DNA of 64,000 nt from Desulfobulbaceae bacterium UBA2273. GTDB taxonomy: Bacteria > Desulfobacterota > Desulfobulbia > Desulfobulbales > Desulfurivibrionaceae. Position numbers and translations under genes: made by a program. Each line of letters starts with the position of its first letter. Position 1 is the first letter of the stretch. The stretch spans positions 23,586-87,585 of the forward strand of contig DDWZ01000001.1 of assembly GCA_002347095.1 (NCBI GenBank), read 5' to 3'. Below, in pieces: positions 26,963 to 36,304 of this stretch. Below the pieces are notes generated by a model. The model saw only the letters and a program-made list of their open reading frames with translations, was not told where the DNA came from and ran no database searches.

Positions 26963-27890
26963 CGATAAAATGTCCGGCAGGACCTGTGTATTCGACCAGT
27001 TCCGCGGTCAGGGCGCCGATGACGATCTTCGCCTGAATTCTGATGGGGATTCGCCAGGCATCGTCGGTGAGCCAGACCAACGGATCCCCTATCTTTTCAT
27101 ACAGCCCCTTGAACTTCAGATGCGGCTGGACCTTGAGGGTCTTTTTCTTTCCCAGCACGCTTTCCTGCTCTTCCTTTCCCTCCACCGTAACTTTCACCTC
27201 ATGCCGCTTTTTATCGGCAAAGGTGGGGACGATCATCGGGGAATCCCCGGCAAACGACAACGCCCGCATGAAGAAAAATGAAGAAAACTCGTTATGCATC
27301 GGGCCATCGAGCTGGTAGACATCAGCCGGCTCGTCATTTTTACGGTAGGACACCCGAAAATTTTCCTGATCATAGAGGGTAAGCTTGCTGTTAACCCGAC
27401 GCCCCTCCTTCTGCTGCATTTCATGGCGGCGGGGCAACCGCATCCGCCCCTGCACGATGGTGCGGAACGTATCCTCCACCGGGTAGAACACCTCGAGCAG
27501 CCCTGCACTCCTGGCGGTAAGATCAAGGGAAAACATCTCCTGCCTGTCCGCGACCTTGTTGACCCGCATGACCAGTTCCCCCGCCGTAATGCCAAGCCAA
27601 CTGACCGTATAGCGCAGTGTCTCCCCTCCGGCATAGGCGGTTTGCAGCAACGCCTCGTCTGGGCCGGTACCGGGATGTGCCCCGGTTGCACGGGGGGAGG
27701 AAGGACGCACGACAAGAAAACCATCGGCATCGATAAATGCCTCGCCCCAGGCAAGGAGAGGCACAAGCAGGAAACAGAGCAGAGAGACAAGGAGCATACC
27801 TCCCCGGAAATTGGAGATATTTTTCAGAGTCACTCTATGCACGAGAGCCCCGCCTAAAAAAGAGTACCACCGCGTGATTGGCTTCTTCAT
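26910..27890 (-). CDS. DUF3108 exported protein
   Basis: Predicted secreted or periplasmic protein of the DUF3108 family (326 aa). A hydrophobic signal-like segment (LLVSLLCFLLVPLLAWG, residues 33-49) precedes the mature part, which contains the DUF3108 pattern GGETLRYTVSWLGITAGEL and PIRIQAKIVIG. Function is unknown; members are often near envelope genes. The start is uncertain: the ATG at 27890 gives a long n-region, while an ATG at 27797 starts just before the hydrophobic stretch but has GGAGG only one base away. It overlaps the dehydrogenase gene tail to tail. Confidence 0.75.
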   Translation of the reverse strand: MKKPITRWYSFLGGALVHRVTLKNISNFRGGMLLVSLLCFLLVPLLAWGEAFIDADGFLVVRPSSPRATGAHPGTGPDEALLQTAYAGGETLRYTVSWLGITAGELVMRVNKVADRQEMFSLDLTARSAGLLEVFYPVEDTFRTIVQGRMRLPRRHEMQQKEGRRVNSKLTLYDQENFRVSYRKNDEPADVYQLDGPMHNEFSSFFFMRALSFAGDSPMIVPTFADKKRHEVKVTVEGKEEQESVLGKKKTLKVQPHLKFKGLYEKIGDPLVWLTDDAWRIPIRIQAKIVIGALTAELVEYTGPAGHFIVKDTPAELPPQSPADTR

Positions 27891-28006
27891 TTTTTTGCTG
27901 TTTTCACCTAACTTTTTTATGGTACATAGTTACGATACCATCGTCGCCTCGGCAAGCCAACAACGCAGATGCACGCCTCATCGAAAAAAAACAACGAGAA
28001 GCACCC

Positions 28007-28357
28007 ATGTCCGCCACCACTATGAAACAGTATGGCCAATTTACCGCCATCATGCACAGAGAATACGAACGCGCGGTGAAAAAAATACGGGAAGAATTAT
28101 CACAGGGCCGGACATATGACCATGCCTGTGACACCCTCAACGACATCAGCCCGGAGATACGGACTTTCGTCAAGGAAGATTTTCTCAAAATCATCATCGC
28201 GGAAGAACATTTCGGAGCGGGGATCGACATCTCCGACATCGCCATGTTCCTTGAGCTGCCGTACGAAAAAGTTCAATCAGCCAGGCAGACCCTCCTCAAC
28301 GACATGGCGCGGGAAACCGAATGCAGTTTGCACCTCCAGGGGAAAAAAATCAACTGA
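28007..28357 (+). CDS. Small conserved-looking protein of unknown function
   Basis: 116 aa from the ATG at 28007, which has GAGAAG upstream. It is mostly helical and charged, with REYERAVKKIREELSQGR in the first half and DISDIAMFLELPYEKVQSA in the second, the latter resembling a short helix-turn-helix. No signal peptide or membrane segment. I do not recognise a family. The frame extends upstream to 27878 through a hydrophobic, non-protein-like stretch, which I exclude. Confidence 0.55.
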   Translation: MSATTMKQYGQFTAIMHREYERAVKKIREELSQGRTYDHACDTLNDISPEIRTFVKEDFLKIIIAEEHFGAGIDISDIAMFLELPYEKVQSARQTLLNDMARETECSLHLQGKKIN

Positions 28358-28421
28358 CACCCCGCCGGGCACGCCCCCCTCTCGGCCAAGCCGCAGGGGG
28401 GTAAGACTCCGAAAGGCGGAC

Positions 28422-28456
28422 AAAAAAATAGGCGGGCTTCACTCTTGAAGCCCGCC
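28422..28456 (-). terminator. Intrinsic terminator of the zraP-like gene
   Basis: A perfect 11-bp GC-rich stem (28431-28441 with 28446-28456, loop CTCT) is followed on the minus strand by TATTTTTTTG. It begins 29 bases after the zraP-like stop. Confidence 0.87.
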
Positions 28457-28484
28457 CGGAATCAGGAAAACCGCTCAGCGCATG

Positions 28485-28916
28485 TTACCAACGGCTGGAG
28501 CGATGATGCGGGCCGGAGCCCATCCCCATGCCAGGACCGTCACAAAAACCAGGGCCGAACCCGGCCTGGGCAATGCCTGCTTCCTGGGCCTTCTTGTGCA
28601 TCAGGGTACGGAGGTCGAACAACTCCTCGGAGAGCTTGGCCGCTTTTTTCTCATCCGGCTTTTCTCCGCTCATAACCGCTCTCAACTCCGTTTTCTTGGA
28701 AACCATCTTTTTACGCAGGTCAGTATTCTCGTTAAAGAATTTTTCCCTGGCCTTCATGGTCTCTTCGCTCACCTGCCCCTGGCCTTGCCCCATGCCCATC
28801 ATTGCGTAGCCGTGCCCCATGCCAGGACCGCCTCCCCAAGATTGCGCCTCGGCAACCTGATAACCGGCCAGGCCAATCGTAGCTATTGCGGCAACTGCGA
28901 GTAATGTCTTTTTCAT
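28485..28916 (-). CDS. ZraP/CpxP-like periplasmic metal-responsive protein
   Basis: 143 aa with a clean signal peptide (MKKTLLAVAAIATIGLAGYQVAEA). The mature part has a Gly/Met/His-rich start (GPGMGHGYAMMGMGQGQGQ), a helical LTXXQ-type core with FNENTDLRKKMVSKKTELRA, and a Cys/Met/His tail (FCDGPGMGMGSGPHHR) suited to metal binding. This fits the ZraP branch of periplasmic zinc-binding chaperones. A ZraS-like kinase gene is divergent, as expected for a Zra system. Expression probably depends on the sigma-54 promoter and tandem sites in the shared gap. Confidence 0.78.
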   Translation of the reverse strand: MKKTLLAVAAIATIGLAGYQVAEAQSWGGGPGMGHGYAMMGMGQGQGQVSEETMKAREKFFNENTDLRKKMVSKKTELRAVMSGEKPDEKKAAKLSEELFDLRTLMHKKAQEAGIAQAGFGPGFCDGPGMGMGSGPHHRSSRW

Positions 28917-28983
28917 CGTCTACCTCCTGAATATGTGGTGGTGAATTAAATGGGTTGCAATGGTTTCTCTCTGCGCCCTGTTA

Positions 28984-29000
28984 ATACAACAACCATGCCA
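28984..29000 (-). promoter_or_regulatory. Candidate sigma-54 promoter of the zraP-like gene
   Basis: On the minus strand TGGCATGGTTGTTGTAT shows GG at -24 and, ten bases later, GT in place of the consensus GC at -12 (consensus TGGCAC-N5-TTGCA). The predicted start is about 55 nt before the ATG at 28916. Confidence 0.5.
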
Positions 29001-29091
29001 TAAGCAAAATAAACAACACAACATCTTGTAATTAAAGGTTTTTCAATAAAATTGAAAACCGCACCCCCCACGGAATCACAACAAAAGGATG

Positions 29092-29146
29092 CGGGCTGGA
29101 TATTTTTTATCCATACCCGGACGACGGGCTGGCTATTTTTTACCCA
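29092..29146. repeat. Tandem 22-bp repeats, likely enhancer sites
   Basis: Two copies matching at 20 of 22 bases (29092-29113 and 29125-29146) are spaced exactly 33 bp, three helical turns. The first contains the dyad TGGATA-TTTTT-TATCCA. They lie 92-162 bp upstream of the candidate sigma-54 promoter, the usual position for activator sites of a ZraR/NtrC-type protein. Confidence 0.6.
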
Positions 29147-29311
29147 ACCTGAAATTTTCTGGGCAACAACAAGACGCCCGGATGCCGTCCAGGCCTCATT
29201 TCCATTACCGGAGCAAACGAGGAACAACAATTGCTTGTGTCTTGGAATCGTGGTTTTATGAAAACGGCCAGACTCTCCATGCAAAAAATGATTTCCCCAG
29301 GATAAGGCGTC

Positions 29312-31105
29312 ATGAAAAAAGAAACAAAAATCATCACCTCTCCCTTTGCCTATGCCTCTCCCTGGATTCTCGCCACGGCCATAGGCATGCTCATTGCCAT
29401 TGTTTTTTTCTTTGCAGTCAACAATCTGCAGCGGGAAAAACGGATCATGACCGATAGTCTTTTCAACAAGGGGCAGGCGATCATCCGTTTTGTCGGCGCA
29501 GGGACCAGGGCCTCAATGATGATGGGCACCGCCAATAACCAGCAATTCCAGCATCTTATCGAACAGGTCGCGGGTGAATCAACTCTTCTCTATATCGTGG
29601 TGGCCGACAACACGGGGACAATCGTGGCACACAGCACCCCTTCCCTGACGGGCGGCACGCTTGACCATCCCCTGCTTTCCGACCCGAATCTTTCCCCTTT
29701 TGGCAAACACCGGATCATCAACGACCCGAAAACCAAACACAAGGTGTTTGAGGTTGTGGCGCCATTCAAACCGTTCATGCGCGGCCGCGGCCATTTTTTC
29801 AGACAACGCATGCAGGCCATGGAGCAGCCGGAAAAACAGGACAACCCTGCCGGAGAAAATGCGCCTTGCCGACCTTTCCCCGCCAATAATGTTTGGCAAC
29901 CGGAAAACAATCTCTTCATTATCGTCGGCCTGGACATGACGGAACAGGATGCGATCATCCAGCAGGACCGGCGCCACATGCTGTACATGTCCATCGCCAT
30001 GCTGCTGGTGGCGATTGGCGGCTGGATTGCCTTGCTCACCGCGCAGAGTTATCGATCCTCGCAAAAAACCCTTATCAATATGCGGGCCTTCACGGATTTG
30101 CTCATCTCCCGTCTGCCCGTGGGCATCATCGCAACCAATGCCGAAGGACATGTCCAGACCTTCAACAGCACCGCGGCGGAGTTTACCGGGAAACCCCCGG
30201 AACAGATCATTGGTCATCTCCAAACAGCAGTCCTGCCGCAGATCCGGCAACTCATCCCCCCGCCAGGCCAGGAAGGAGAAATCATCGACCAAGAGATCTT
30301 CCTGCCGCCGGATTCGCCAACCCCCAAGCACCTGCGCGTCAGCTCCGTGCCCATAACCGATGAGCAAGCCAACACCATCGGCAGGGTTGTGCTCATGTAC
30401 GATCTTACGGAGACGAAAAAGCTCGAGGCCCAGGTCCGGCGGCATGACCGCCTTGTCGCCCTGGGCAAAATGGCCGCAGGCGTCGCCCATGAGGTACGAA
30501 ACCCCCTGAGCTCCATCAAAGGGTTCGCCACCCTGCTTGGCTCCCGTTTCCCCGAAGAAAGCGAGGAGGGAGAGGCGTCCAGGCTGTTGGTCAACGAGGT
30601 GGAGCGGCTCAACCGCAGCATCACCGAACTGCTCACCTATGCAAGGCCACTTCCCTTGGCCATCGCCGAGATTGAAATCGAGCCGTTTATCGAGGCATCC
30701 CTCAAGCTCATCCAGAGTGACGCCAAGGAACTGGGCGTTGCCGTGCGCCATGAGATCTCCCTGACGCGAAAGCTGGTGCGCCTTGACAAAGACCGCCTCA
30801 ATCAGGTTCTGCTGAACCTCTATCTCAACAGCTTGCAGGCCATGGAACACGGCGGGGAATTACAGGTGTCGGTGCAGGAGGGCAACCGGCCAGGCACCGT
30901 GGAAATACAGGTGCGGGACACGGGCTGCGGCATCGCGGAAGATACCCTGGAACGGGTCATGGACCCGTATTTTACGACCAAACCGGAAGGCACCGGCCTG
31001 GGACTGGCCATGGTTTATAAAATCATTGACGAACACGGGGGCACGATCAAAATAGCAAGCAAGGAAGGGCAAGGCACCACGGTGAACATTGTCCTGCCGG
31101 GGTAA
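29312..31105 (+). CDS. ZraS-like sensor histidine kinase
   Basis: 597-aa membrane kinase. A transmembrane helix (residues 15-35) and a second (about 225-245) bracket a periplasmic sensor of about 190 residues. A PAS domain (DLLISRLPVGIIATNAEGHV) follows, then HisKA with GVAHEVRNPLSSI (His393) and HATPase with DTGCGIAEDTLE and GTGLGLAMV. Layout and the divergent ZraP-like gene argue for a zinc or envelope-stress sensor. A ZraR-type regulator is not adjacent. Confidence 0.82.
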   Translation: MKKETKIITSPFAYASPWILATAIGMLIAIVFFFAVNNLQREKRIMTDSLFNKGQAIIRFVGAGTRASMMMGTANNQQFQHLIEQVAGESTLLYIVVADNTGTIVAHSTPSLTGGTLDHPLLSDPNLSPFGKHRIINDPKTKHKVFEVVAPFKPFMRGRGHFFRQRMQAMEQPEKQDNPAGENAPCRPFPANNVWQPENNLFIIVGLDMTEQDAIIQQDRRHMLYMSIAMLLVAIGGWIALLTAQSYRSSQKTLINMRAFTDLLISRLPVGIIATNAEGHVQTFNSTAAEFTGKPPEQIIGHLQTAVLPQIRQLIPPPGQEGEIIDQEIFLPPDSPTPKHLRVSSVPITDEQANTIGRVVLMYDLTETKKLEAQVRRHDRLVALGKMAAGVAHEVRNPLSSIKGFATLLGSRFPEESEEGEASRLLVNEVERLNRSITELLTYARPLPLAIAEIEIEPFIEASLKLIQSDAKELGVAVRHEISLTRKLVRLDKDRLNQVLLNLYLNSLQAMEHGGELQVSVQEGNRPGTVEIQVRDTGCGIAEDTLERVMDPYFTTKPEGTGLGLAMVYKIIDEHGGTIKIASKEGQGTTVNIVLPG

Positions 31106-31146
31106 GCGGTGTTAGCAGAAAAGAAGCATGGCTCGATCTCTGAAAT

Positions 31147-31319
31147 GTAAACGCGCAGCAGCGCCGCTTCGCTGCTGCCGCAGATGCGCGTGTCAATTGT
31201 CGGCAGCAGTGCCGACCAAGAGGCCCGCGACCTGTGCTATTGCACATGAGCTGGCCGATGACAGCTAAGCGAGCGTAGCGAGACTGCGAAGCAGATGCGG
31301 TGCTGCTCTGCACGTTTAC
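31147..31319. repeat. Hairpin-rich intergenic element between zraS-like and murA genes
   Basis: The ends form a long-range inverted repeat (31147-31162 with 31302-31319, one mismatch and a 2-nt bulge). Inside are perfect hairpins at 31155-31178 (9-bp stem), 31199-31216 (7 bp), 31233-31246 (5 bp, loop TATT) and 31249-31266 (5 bp). The right end overlaps the murA stop codon at 31316-31318. It could be a REP/MITE-like repeat or a structured RNA; the strand is not determined. Confidence 0.5.
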
Positions 31320-32572
31320 TCTTTTTCGCGCCTGATCCGTGCCCCGGCCTGGGTGAGTTTGCCGACCAGGTCGTCATATCCCCGGTCCAGATGATACACC
31401 CGGGAGATATGGGTTTCCCCTTCGGCGGCAAGGGCCGCGATCACCAACGAGGCGCTGGCCCGCAGATCCGTGGCCATCACCGGCGCGCCGCTCAACCGGC
31501 CGGTGCCGGTGACGATGGCGCTGTGCCCGTCCACCTTGATGTCCGCCCCCATACGGTGCAGTTCAGCCACATGCATGAAACGGTTCTCGAAGATGGTCTC
31601 GGCGATCACGCTTAAGCCCTCGCTCAAGGTCATCAGGGCCATGATCTGGGCCTGCAGATCCGTGGGGAATCCCGGATAAGGCATGGTTTTGATGTCCACG
31701 CTCTGGAGTGGCCCCTTGCGGGTAACATGGATGCGGTCCCGACCCTCTTCGATGGAGAGCCCGGCGGCCCGTAATTTTTCCAGCAGAGCGGGCAGATGCT
31801 GCGGGTTGCACTGGGTCACCGTGGCCTCACCACCGACCGCGCCAACGGCAATGAGGTAGGTCCCCGCCTCGATCCGATCCGGGATGACTTCTTGTTCGGC
31901 CCCGTGCAGCTTCTTGACCCCCTCAACCACCAGGGTGTCCGAATCCTTGCCCTTGATCCGTGCCCCCATGGCGACAAGCAGATCAACAAGATTGCCGATT
32001 TCCGGCTCCCGGGCTGCATTCTTGATCACGGTGACGCCCTCGGCCAGGGTCGCGGCCATGAGGATATTCTCGGTGCCGGTGACGGAAGGGATATCGAAAC
32101 AGACGGTGCCTCCCTGCAGCCTTCCCCCGACCTTGGCATCAACATAGCCCTGGGTCAATTCGTATGTGGAGCCGAGTTTCTCCAGCCCCTGGAGATGGAA
32201 ATTGATGGGCCGGGCGCCGATGGCGCAGCCTCCGGGCAAGGAAACCCGGGCCATGCCGTGCCGGGCCAGCAAAGGCCCCAGAACCAGCACCGAGGCCCGC
32301 ATGGTCTTCACCATCTCGTAGGAAGCCTCGCAATTGGTGATCGTCGAGGCATCAAGAACCAGCACCGTGCCGTCTTTCTGCCACCTGACCCCGAAAGATT
32401 CCAGCAGGGTGAGAAAGGTCCTAGTATCCCGAAGATCCGGCATGTTACGCAAGATGATCGGCTCCGCACTCAACAGGCAGGCGGCCATCAGCGGCAGGGC
32501 GGCATTTTTAGCGCCGCTCACCGCAATTTCACCGTGCAGGGGATATCCACCTTCGATAACTATCTTGTCCAT
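31316..32572 (-). CDS. murA: UDP-N-acetylglucosamine 1-carboxyvinyltransferase
   Basis: First committed step of peptidoglycan synthesis; target of fosfomycin. From the ATG at 32572 (418 aa) the phosphoenolpyruvate-site cysteine is Cys116 in [11 protein letters not shown], so a Cys-type, fosfomycin-sensitive active site is predicted. [10 protein letters not shown] near the N-terminus is also diagnostic. An in-frame GTG at 32584 would add four residues. The stop abuts the hairpin element. Last gene of the rpmE-prfA-prmC-murA unit. Confidence 0.95.
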   Translation of the reverse strand: MDKIVIEGGYPLHGEIAVSGAKNAALPLMAACLLSAEPIILRNMPDLRDTRTFLTLLESFGVRWQKDGTVLVLDASTITNCEASYEMVKTMRASVLVLGPLLARHGMARVSLPGGCAIGARPINFHLQGLEKLGSTYELTQGYVDAKVGGRLQGGTVCFDIPSVTGTENILMAATLAEGVTVIKNAAREPEIGNLVDLLVAMGARIKGKDSDTLVVEGVKKLHGAEQEVIPDRIEAGTYLIAVGAVGGEATVTQCNPQHLPALLEKLRAAGLSIEEGRDRIHVTRKGPLQSVDIKTMPYPGFPTDLQAQIMALMTLSEGLSVIAETIFENRFMHVAELHRMGADIKVDGHSAIVTGTGRLSGAPVMATDLRASASLVIAALAAEGETHISRVYHLDRGYDDLVGKLTQAGARIRREKE

Positions 32573-32621
32573 GACAATTCTCACTTAATAAAAAAATAAC
32601 AACACGGGGCAACGGTACAAT

Positions 32622-33479
32622 TCAGCGACGACGGGCCTGGAAAATACGCGGCAAACCAGCCAGATCAAAATGGACCTGCACCCTATCATATTCGGGAAAG
32701 GAAGAAAAGATTTTCAACACCGCCTCCTGCTGATCCGCCCCGATCTCCATGCAAAACAGGCCGCCGCTCAGCATGACCGGGTGAACCTGTGCTGCCAAAG
32801 CGCGGATATCGGCAAGACCGTCAACCCCGGCGAATAAGGCCCCATGGGGCTCAAAATCCCGTACCTCCGGCTGGAGTCCGTCCTTGACGGTGGTTGCGAT
32901 GTAAGGCGGATTGGAGACAACCAGGGCAAACCTTCTCTCCTGCCCCATGGCCGTCAACCAGTTGCCATTGAGTAAAAAAACCCTCGACTGGACCTGATGG
33001 AACCCGATATTTTCCCTGGCAACCCCAAGGGCCTCCCAGGAGAGATCCACCCCAAACACCTGACGATCCGCAAGCTCGCGAGCCAGGACAACGGTGATCG
33101 CTCCACTCCCGACGCCCAGGTCCAGGACCGGACCAGGCGGCAGGCCGTCCTGCCGCACCGCGGCAAAAATCTTTTCGAGAAGCTCCTCGGTTTCGGGCCG
33201 GGGGATGAGGACCTTGGGGGAAACCTTGAAAGGCAGCGACCAGAACTCCTGCTCGCCGGTGATGTAAGCCAATGGTTCCCGAAGGAGACGCCGGGAAAGG
33301 AGGGCCTGAAAATGTGAAAGCTGCGGCGGCGGGATTTCCTGCTCCATGGCAAGAAAAAATTGGCTGCGGGAAAAGCCCAGAACATGGCCGAGCAAAAGCG
33401 CTGCCTCGATTTCCGGTTCGGCAACGGACGCCTGGGCAAGACGCTGGACACTCTCCCGATATACCTCTTTGAGAATCAT
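32622..33479 (-). CDS. prmC: Peptide chain release factor N5-glutamine methyltransferase
   Basis: Methylates the glutamine of the GGQ motif in RF1 and RF2. VLDLGVGSGAITVVLA is the SAM site and NPPYIA the substrate-glutamine site. The start at 33479 has GGAAG at good spacing and gives 285 aa; an upstream in-frame start would reach 33512. It lies directly after prfA, its substrate gene, a very common pairing. Confidence 0.94.
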   Translation of the reverse strand: MILKEVYRESVQRLAQASVAEPEIEAALLLGHVLGFSRSQFFLAMEQEIPPPQLSHFQALLSRRLLREPLAYITGEQEFWSLPFKVSPKVLIPRPETEELLEKIFAAVRQDGLPPGPVLDLGVGSGAITVVLARELADRQVFGVDLSWEALGVARENIGFHQVQSRVFLLNGNWLTAMGQERRFALVVSNPPYIATTVKDGLQPEVRDFEPHGALFAGVDGLADIRALAAQVHPVMLSGGLFCMEIGADQQEAVLKIFSSFPEYDRVQVHFDLAGLPRIFQARRR

Positions 33480-33532
33480 GACGAGTCTTCCGGGTTCGGG
33501 GAAAAACGGCACGCCGCGTTCATGGACCCGCG

Positions 33533-34600
33533 TTATTGCATAATCTGCAAGGCTTCTGTCTGAAAATGAACCGTGAGCGGATCGATGATATCGTCAAGTT
33601 TTCCCATCAGGATATCGTCGAGCTGGTACAGGGTGAGATTGATCCGATGATCGCTGACCCTGCCCTGCGGGAAATTATAGGTGCGGATGCGTTCGCTCCG
33701 GTCGCCGCTGCCCACCTGGCTCTTGCGGTCCGCGGACATTTTTTCGTCCTGCTCGCGCTGCATCTTGTCGAGCAGCCGGGCGCGAAGAACCTGCAAGGCC
33801 TTGGCCTTGTTCTTGTGCTGGGATTTTTCATCCTGACAGGTCACCACCAGCCCGGTGGGCAGATGGGTAACCCGGACCGCGGAATCGGTGGTATTGACGC
33901 TCTGTCCGCCGGAACCGGTGGAACGGTAGACATCGAACCGCAGGTCGTTGGGGCTGATATCAAGCTCAACCTCTTCCGCCTCGGGCATTACCGCCACGGT
34001 AACTGCGGAGGTATGAATGCGACCCTGGGTTTCGGTCTCGGGAACGCGCTGCACGCGATGGGCCCCGGACTCATATTTTAATTTGCTGTAGACGTGGTCG
34101 CCGCTGATCAGGGCGATAATTTCCTTGAACCCCCCGATCCCGGTGGGATTGCTGGTCATTACCTCAACCTTCCACCCCTGTTGCTCGGCGTATCGGCTGT
34201 ACATCCGGAACAGGTCACTGACAAACAGGGCGGCCTCATCCCCGCCGGTGCCAGCCCGGATCTCAAGAAGGGTATTTTTATCATCGTTGGGGTCCTTGGG
34301 GAGCAAGGCAACCCGCAGGTCCTTGATCAACTCCTCCTGACGGATTTCAAGCTCGGCAAGGTCAGCCCGGACAAGGTCCTTGAGTTCGCTGTCCTCTTCA
34401 TCCTGAAGCAAAAGACGATTGTCGGCGATTTCCCGGTTGACCTTCTTGTAGTTGTTGTACAGCTCATCAAGCTTTGCCAGGTGGGCATGTTCCTTGGCCA
34501 CCCGGCGAAATTCGGCTTGATCATTTGCCAACTGCGGCTCTGAAAGTCTGGCCTCAAGAGCGAGCTTGCGTTCTGCAACATTTTCAAGTTGGGCAAACAT
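33533..34600 (-). CDS. prfA: Peptide chain release factor 1
   Basis: Recognises UAA and UAG stop codons. [15 protein letters not shown] carries the catalytic GGQ, and [18 protein letters not shown] is the conserved block that follows the codon-recognition region. I take the ATG at 34600 ([12 protein letters not shown]), matching the usual RF1 start, for 355 aa. ATGs at 34606 and 34636 are in frame; the latter has AGGGG very close. Note that UGA, read here as Sec in the SelW-like gene, is not an RF1 codon. Confidence 0.95.
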   Translation of the reverse strand: MFAQLENVAERKLALEARLSEPQLANDQAEFRRVAKEHAHLAKLDELYNNYKKVNREIADNRLLLQDEEDSELKDLVRADLAELEIRQEELIKDLRVALLPKDPNDDKNTLLEIRAGTGGDEAALFVSDLFRMYSRYAEQQGWKVEVMTSNPTGIGGFKEIIALISGDHVYSKLKYESGAHRVQRVPETETQGRIHTSAVTVAVMPEAEEVELDISPNDLRFDVYRSTGSGGQSVNTTDSAVRVTHLPTGLVVTCQDEKSQHKNKAKALQVLRARLLDKMQREQDEKMSADRKSQVGSGDRSERIRTYNFPQGRVSDHRINLTLYQLDDILMGKLDDIIDPLTVHFQTEALQIMQ

Positions 34601-34690
34601 GGGCATCTCGTCAAAAAAGGAACGCCCCTGAGCCATATCCCCTAACAGGAATGGTCCAAAGGCGTTAGCAACACAAAAAAAACGTGTTTG

Positions 34691-34900
34691 TTACTTGGCT
34701 GTCAGCTTGCCGTACTTTTTATTGAACTTGTCAATCCGGCCGGCGGAGTCGATCAGTTTCTGCTTACCGGTGAAAAACGGATGGCAGGCGGAACAGATTT
34801 CCACTTTTATTTCAGGAAGAATTGAACCAAGCTCAACGGCATTGCCACACGCACAGACGGCATTGATTTTATGATATTCGGGATGCACACCTTCTTTCAT
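34691..34900 (-). CDS. rpmE: 50S ribosomal protein L31
   Basis: 69 aa from the ATG at 34900, fixed by GGAGG eight bases upstream. It keeps the zinc-binding cysteines (CAC near residue 17 and CSAC near 37), so it is the C+ form, and ends with the usual [12 protein letters not shown] strong sigma-70 promoter lies about 90 bp upstream. Confidence 0.96.
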   Translation of the reverse strand: MKEGVHPEYHKINAVCACGNAVELGSILPEIKVEICSACHPFFTGKQKLIDSAGRIDKFNKKYGKLTAK

Positions 34901-34990
34901 GGACAGAAACCTCCGGTAAATTAGCAAAATATCCAATACACACAGCCCAGCCGGGGGACATTTTCCGGCAAAACCTGCAAAAAACAGTGG

Positions 34991-35019
34991 ATTATATCGT
35001 TATATTATTTTTTTTGCAA
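34991..35019 (-). promoter_or_regulatory. Promoter of the rpmE-prfA-prmC-murA unit
   Basis: On the minus strand TTGCAA (35014-35019) and TATAAT (34991-34996) are separated by 17 bases, a near-consensus sigma-70 promoter between rho and rpmE. Confidence 0.78.
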
Positions 35020-35044
35020 GCCAGGAATTACGGATTGAAGAAAA

Positions 35045-36304
35045 TCAACCGCCCTTCATGGAATCAAAAAATTCGGCATTGGAACGGGTTCCCTTCATCT
35101 TATTGATGAAAAACTCCATGGCATCGATGGGATTCATGGAGCCGAGGAGTTTGCGCAAGATCCAGACCTTGTTCAATTCTTCCGCCGTGAGCAACAGCTC
35201 TTCCTTGCGGGTTCCGGATTTGGCCATGTCGATGGCGGGAAAGATTCTCCGGTCCGCGATCTTGCGGTCGAGCACCAGCTCCATATTACCGGTTCCCTTG
35301 AACTCCTCGAAGATAACCTCATCCATCCGGCTGCCGGTCTCGATCAAGGCGGAAGCAAGGATGGTCAAGCTGCCGCCTTCCTCGATGTTGCGCGCCGCGC
35401 CAAAAAAACGCTTCGGCCGATGCAGGGCGTTGGAATCAACACCGCCGGAAAGAATCTTGCCGCTGGGCGGCACCACTGTATTGTACGCCCTGGCCAAACG
35501 GGTAATGCTGTCCAGCAGGATCACCACGTCCTTTTTGTGCTCCACAAGCCTGCGGGCCTTATCGAGCACCATCTCGGCCACCTGGATATGACGCTGGGGC
35601 GGCTCGTCGAAGGTGGAACTGATCACCTCGGCATTGACGCCCCTGGCCATGTCGGTGACTTCTTCGGGCCGCTCATCGATCAACAAAACGATGAGAATGA
35701 TCTCTTTATGATTCCTGGTAATGCTGTTGGCGATATCCTTGATCAACACCGTCTTACCGGTTCGGGGCGGAGCAACGATCAGACCGCGCTGGCCCTTGCC
35801 GATGGGGGACATGATATCCATGATCCGCATGGAATAATTGTCCGGCTCCCGCTCAAGGTGAATACGTTCTTGGGGATGCAACGGCGTAAGGTTGGAGAAC
35901 AGGGTTTTATCCCGGGCCTTTTCCGGCGGATCATAATTGACGCTGTCAACCTTGAGCAGGGCAAAGTAGCGCTCCCCTTCCTTGGGGGTGCGCACCGGCC
36001 CCTCAATGGTGTCGCCGGTGCGGAGATTGAGCCGCCGGATCTGGGAAGGCGAAACATAGATGTCGTCGGGGCCTGGTAGATAATTGTAATATGGCGCCCG
36101 CAGAAAACCGAAGCCGTCCGGCAGCACTTCAAGTACTCCGCTGCCCCAGTTCTCGCCGTTTTTCTCTGCTTGCCCACCGGCTGCCTGCAGGATGGCAAAG
36201 ATCAGCTCCTGCTTACGCATGGCGCTGTATTCTTCGATGCGGTAATCCTTGGCGAGCTTGGTCAGCTCGGTAATCTTCATTAATTTAAGTTCAGATAAGT
36301 TCAT
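35045..36304 (-). CDS. rho: Transcription termination factor Rho
   Basis: Hexameric RNA helicase that terminates transcription. The N-terminal Rho helix bundle ([20 protein letters not shown]) and cold-shock RNA-binding fold ([14 protein letters not shown]) precede the ATPase with Walker A APPRTGKT (in [19 protein letters not shown]), the phosphate-sensing [13 protein letters not shown] and [21 protein letters not shown]. 419 aa is standard. AAGGA precedes the ATG. Confidence 0.97.
   Translation of the reverse strand: MNLSELKLMKITELTKLAKDYRIEEYSAMRKQELIFAILQAAGGQAEKNGENWGSGVLEVLPDGFGFLRAPYYNYLPGPDDIYVSPSQIRRLNLRTGDTIEGPVRTPKEGERYFALLKVDSVNYDPPEKARDKTLFSNLTPLHPQERIHLEREPDNYSMRIMDIMSPIGKGQRGLIVAPPRTGKTVLIKDIANSITRNHKEIILIVLLIDERPEEVTDMARGVNAEVISSTFDEPPQRHIQVAEMVLDKARRLVEHKKDVVILLDSITRLARAYNTVVPPSGKILSGGVDSNALHRPKRFFGAARNIEEGGSLTILASALIETGSRMDEVIFEEFKGTGNMELVLDRKIADRRIFPAIDMAKSGTRKEELLLTAEELNKVWILRKLLGSMNPIDAMEFFINKMKGTRSNAEFFDSMKGG

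Larger units (their letters stand above)
28917..29311. other. 395-bp divergent regulatory region
   Basis: Between the zraP-like and zraS-like genes. It contains the candidate sigma-54 promoter for zraP (28984-29000) and a pair of 22-bp direct repeats (29092-29146). AT-rich; no coding sequence seen. Confidence 0.6.

Noticed and set aside
31047..31313. 88-codon minus-strand frame over the hairpin element
   Set aside because: It runs through the structured repeat and into the kinase gene; it looks like a shadow of repeat DNA.
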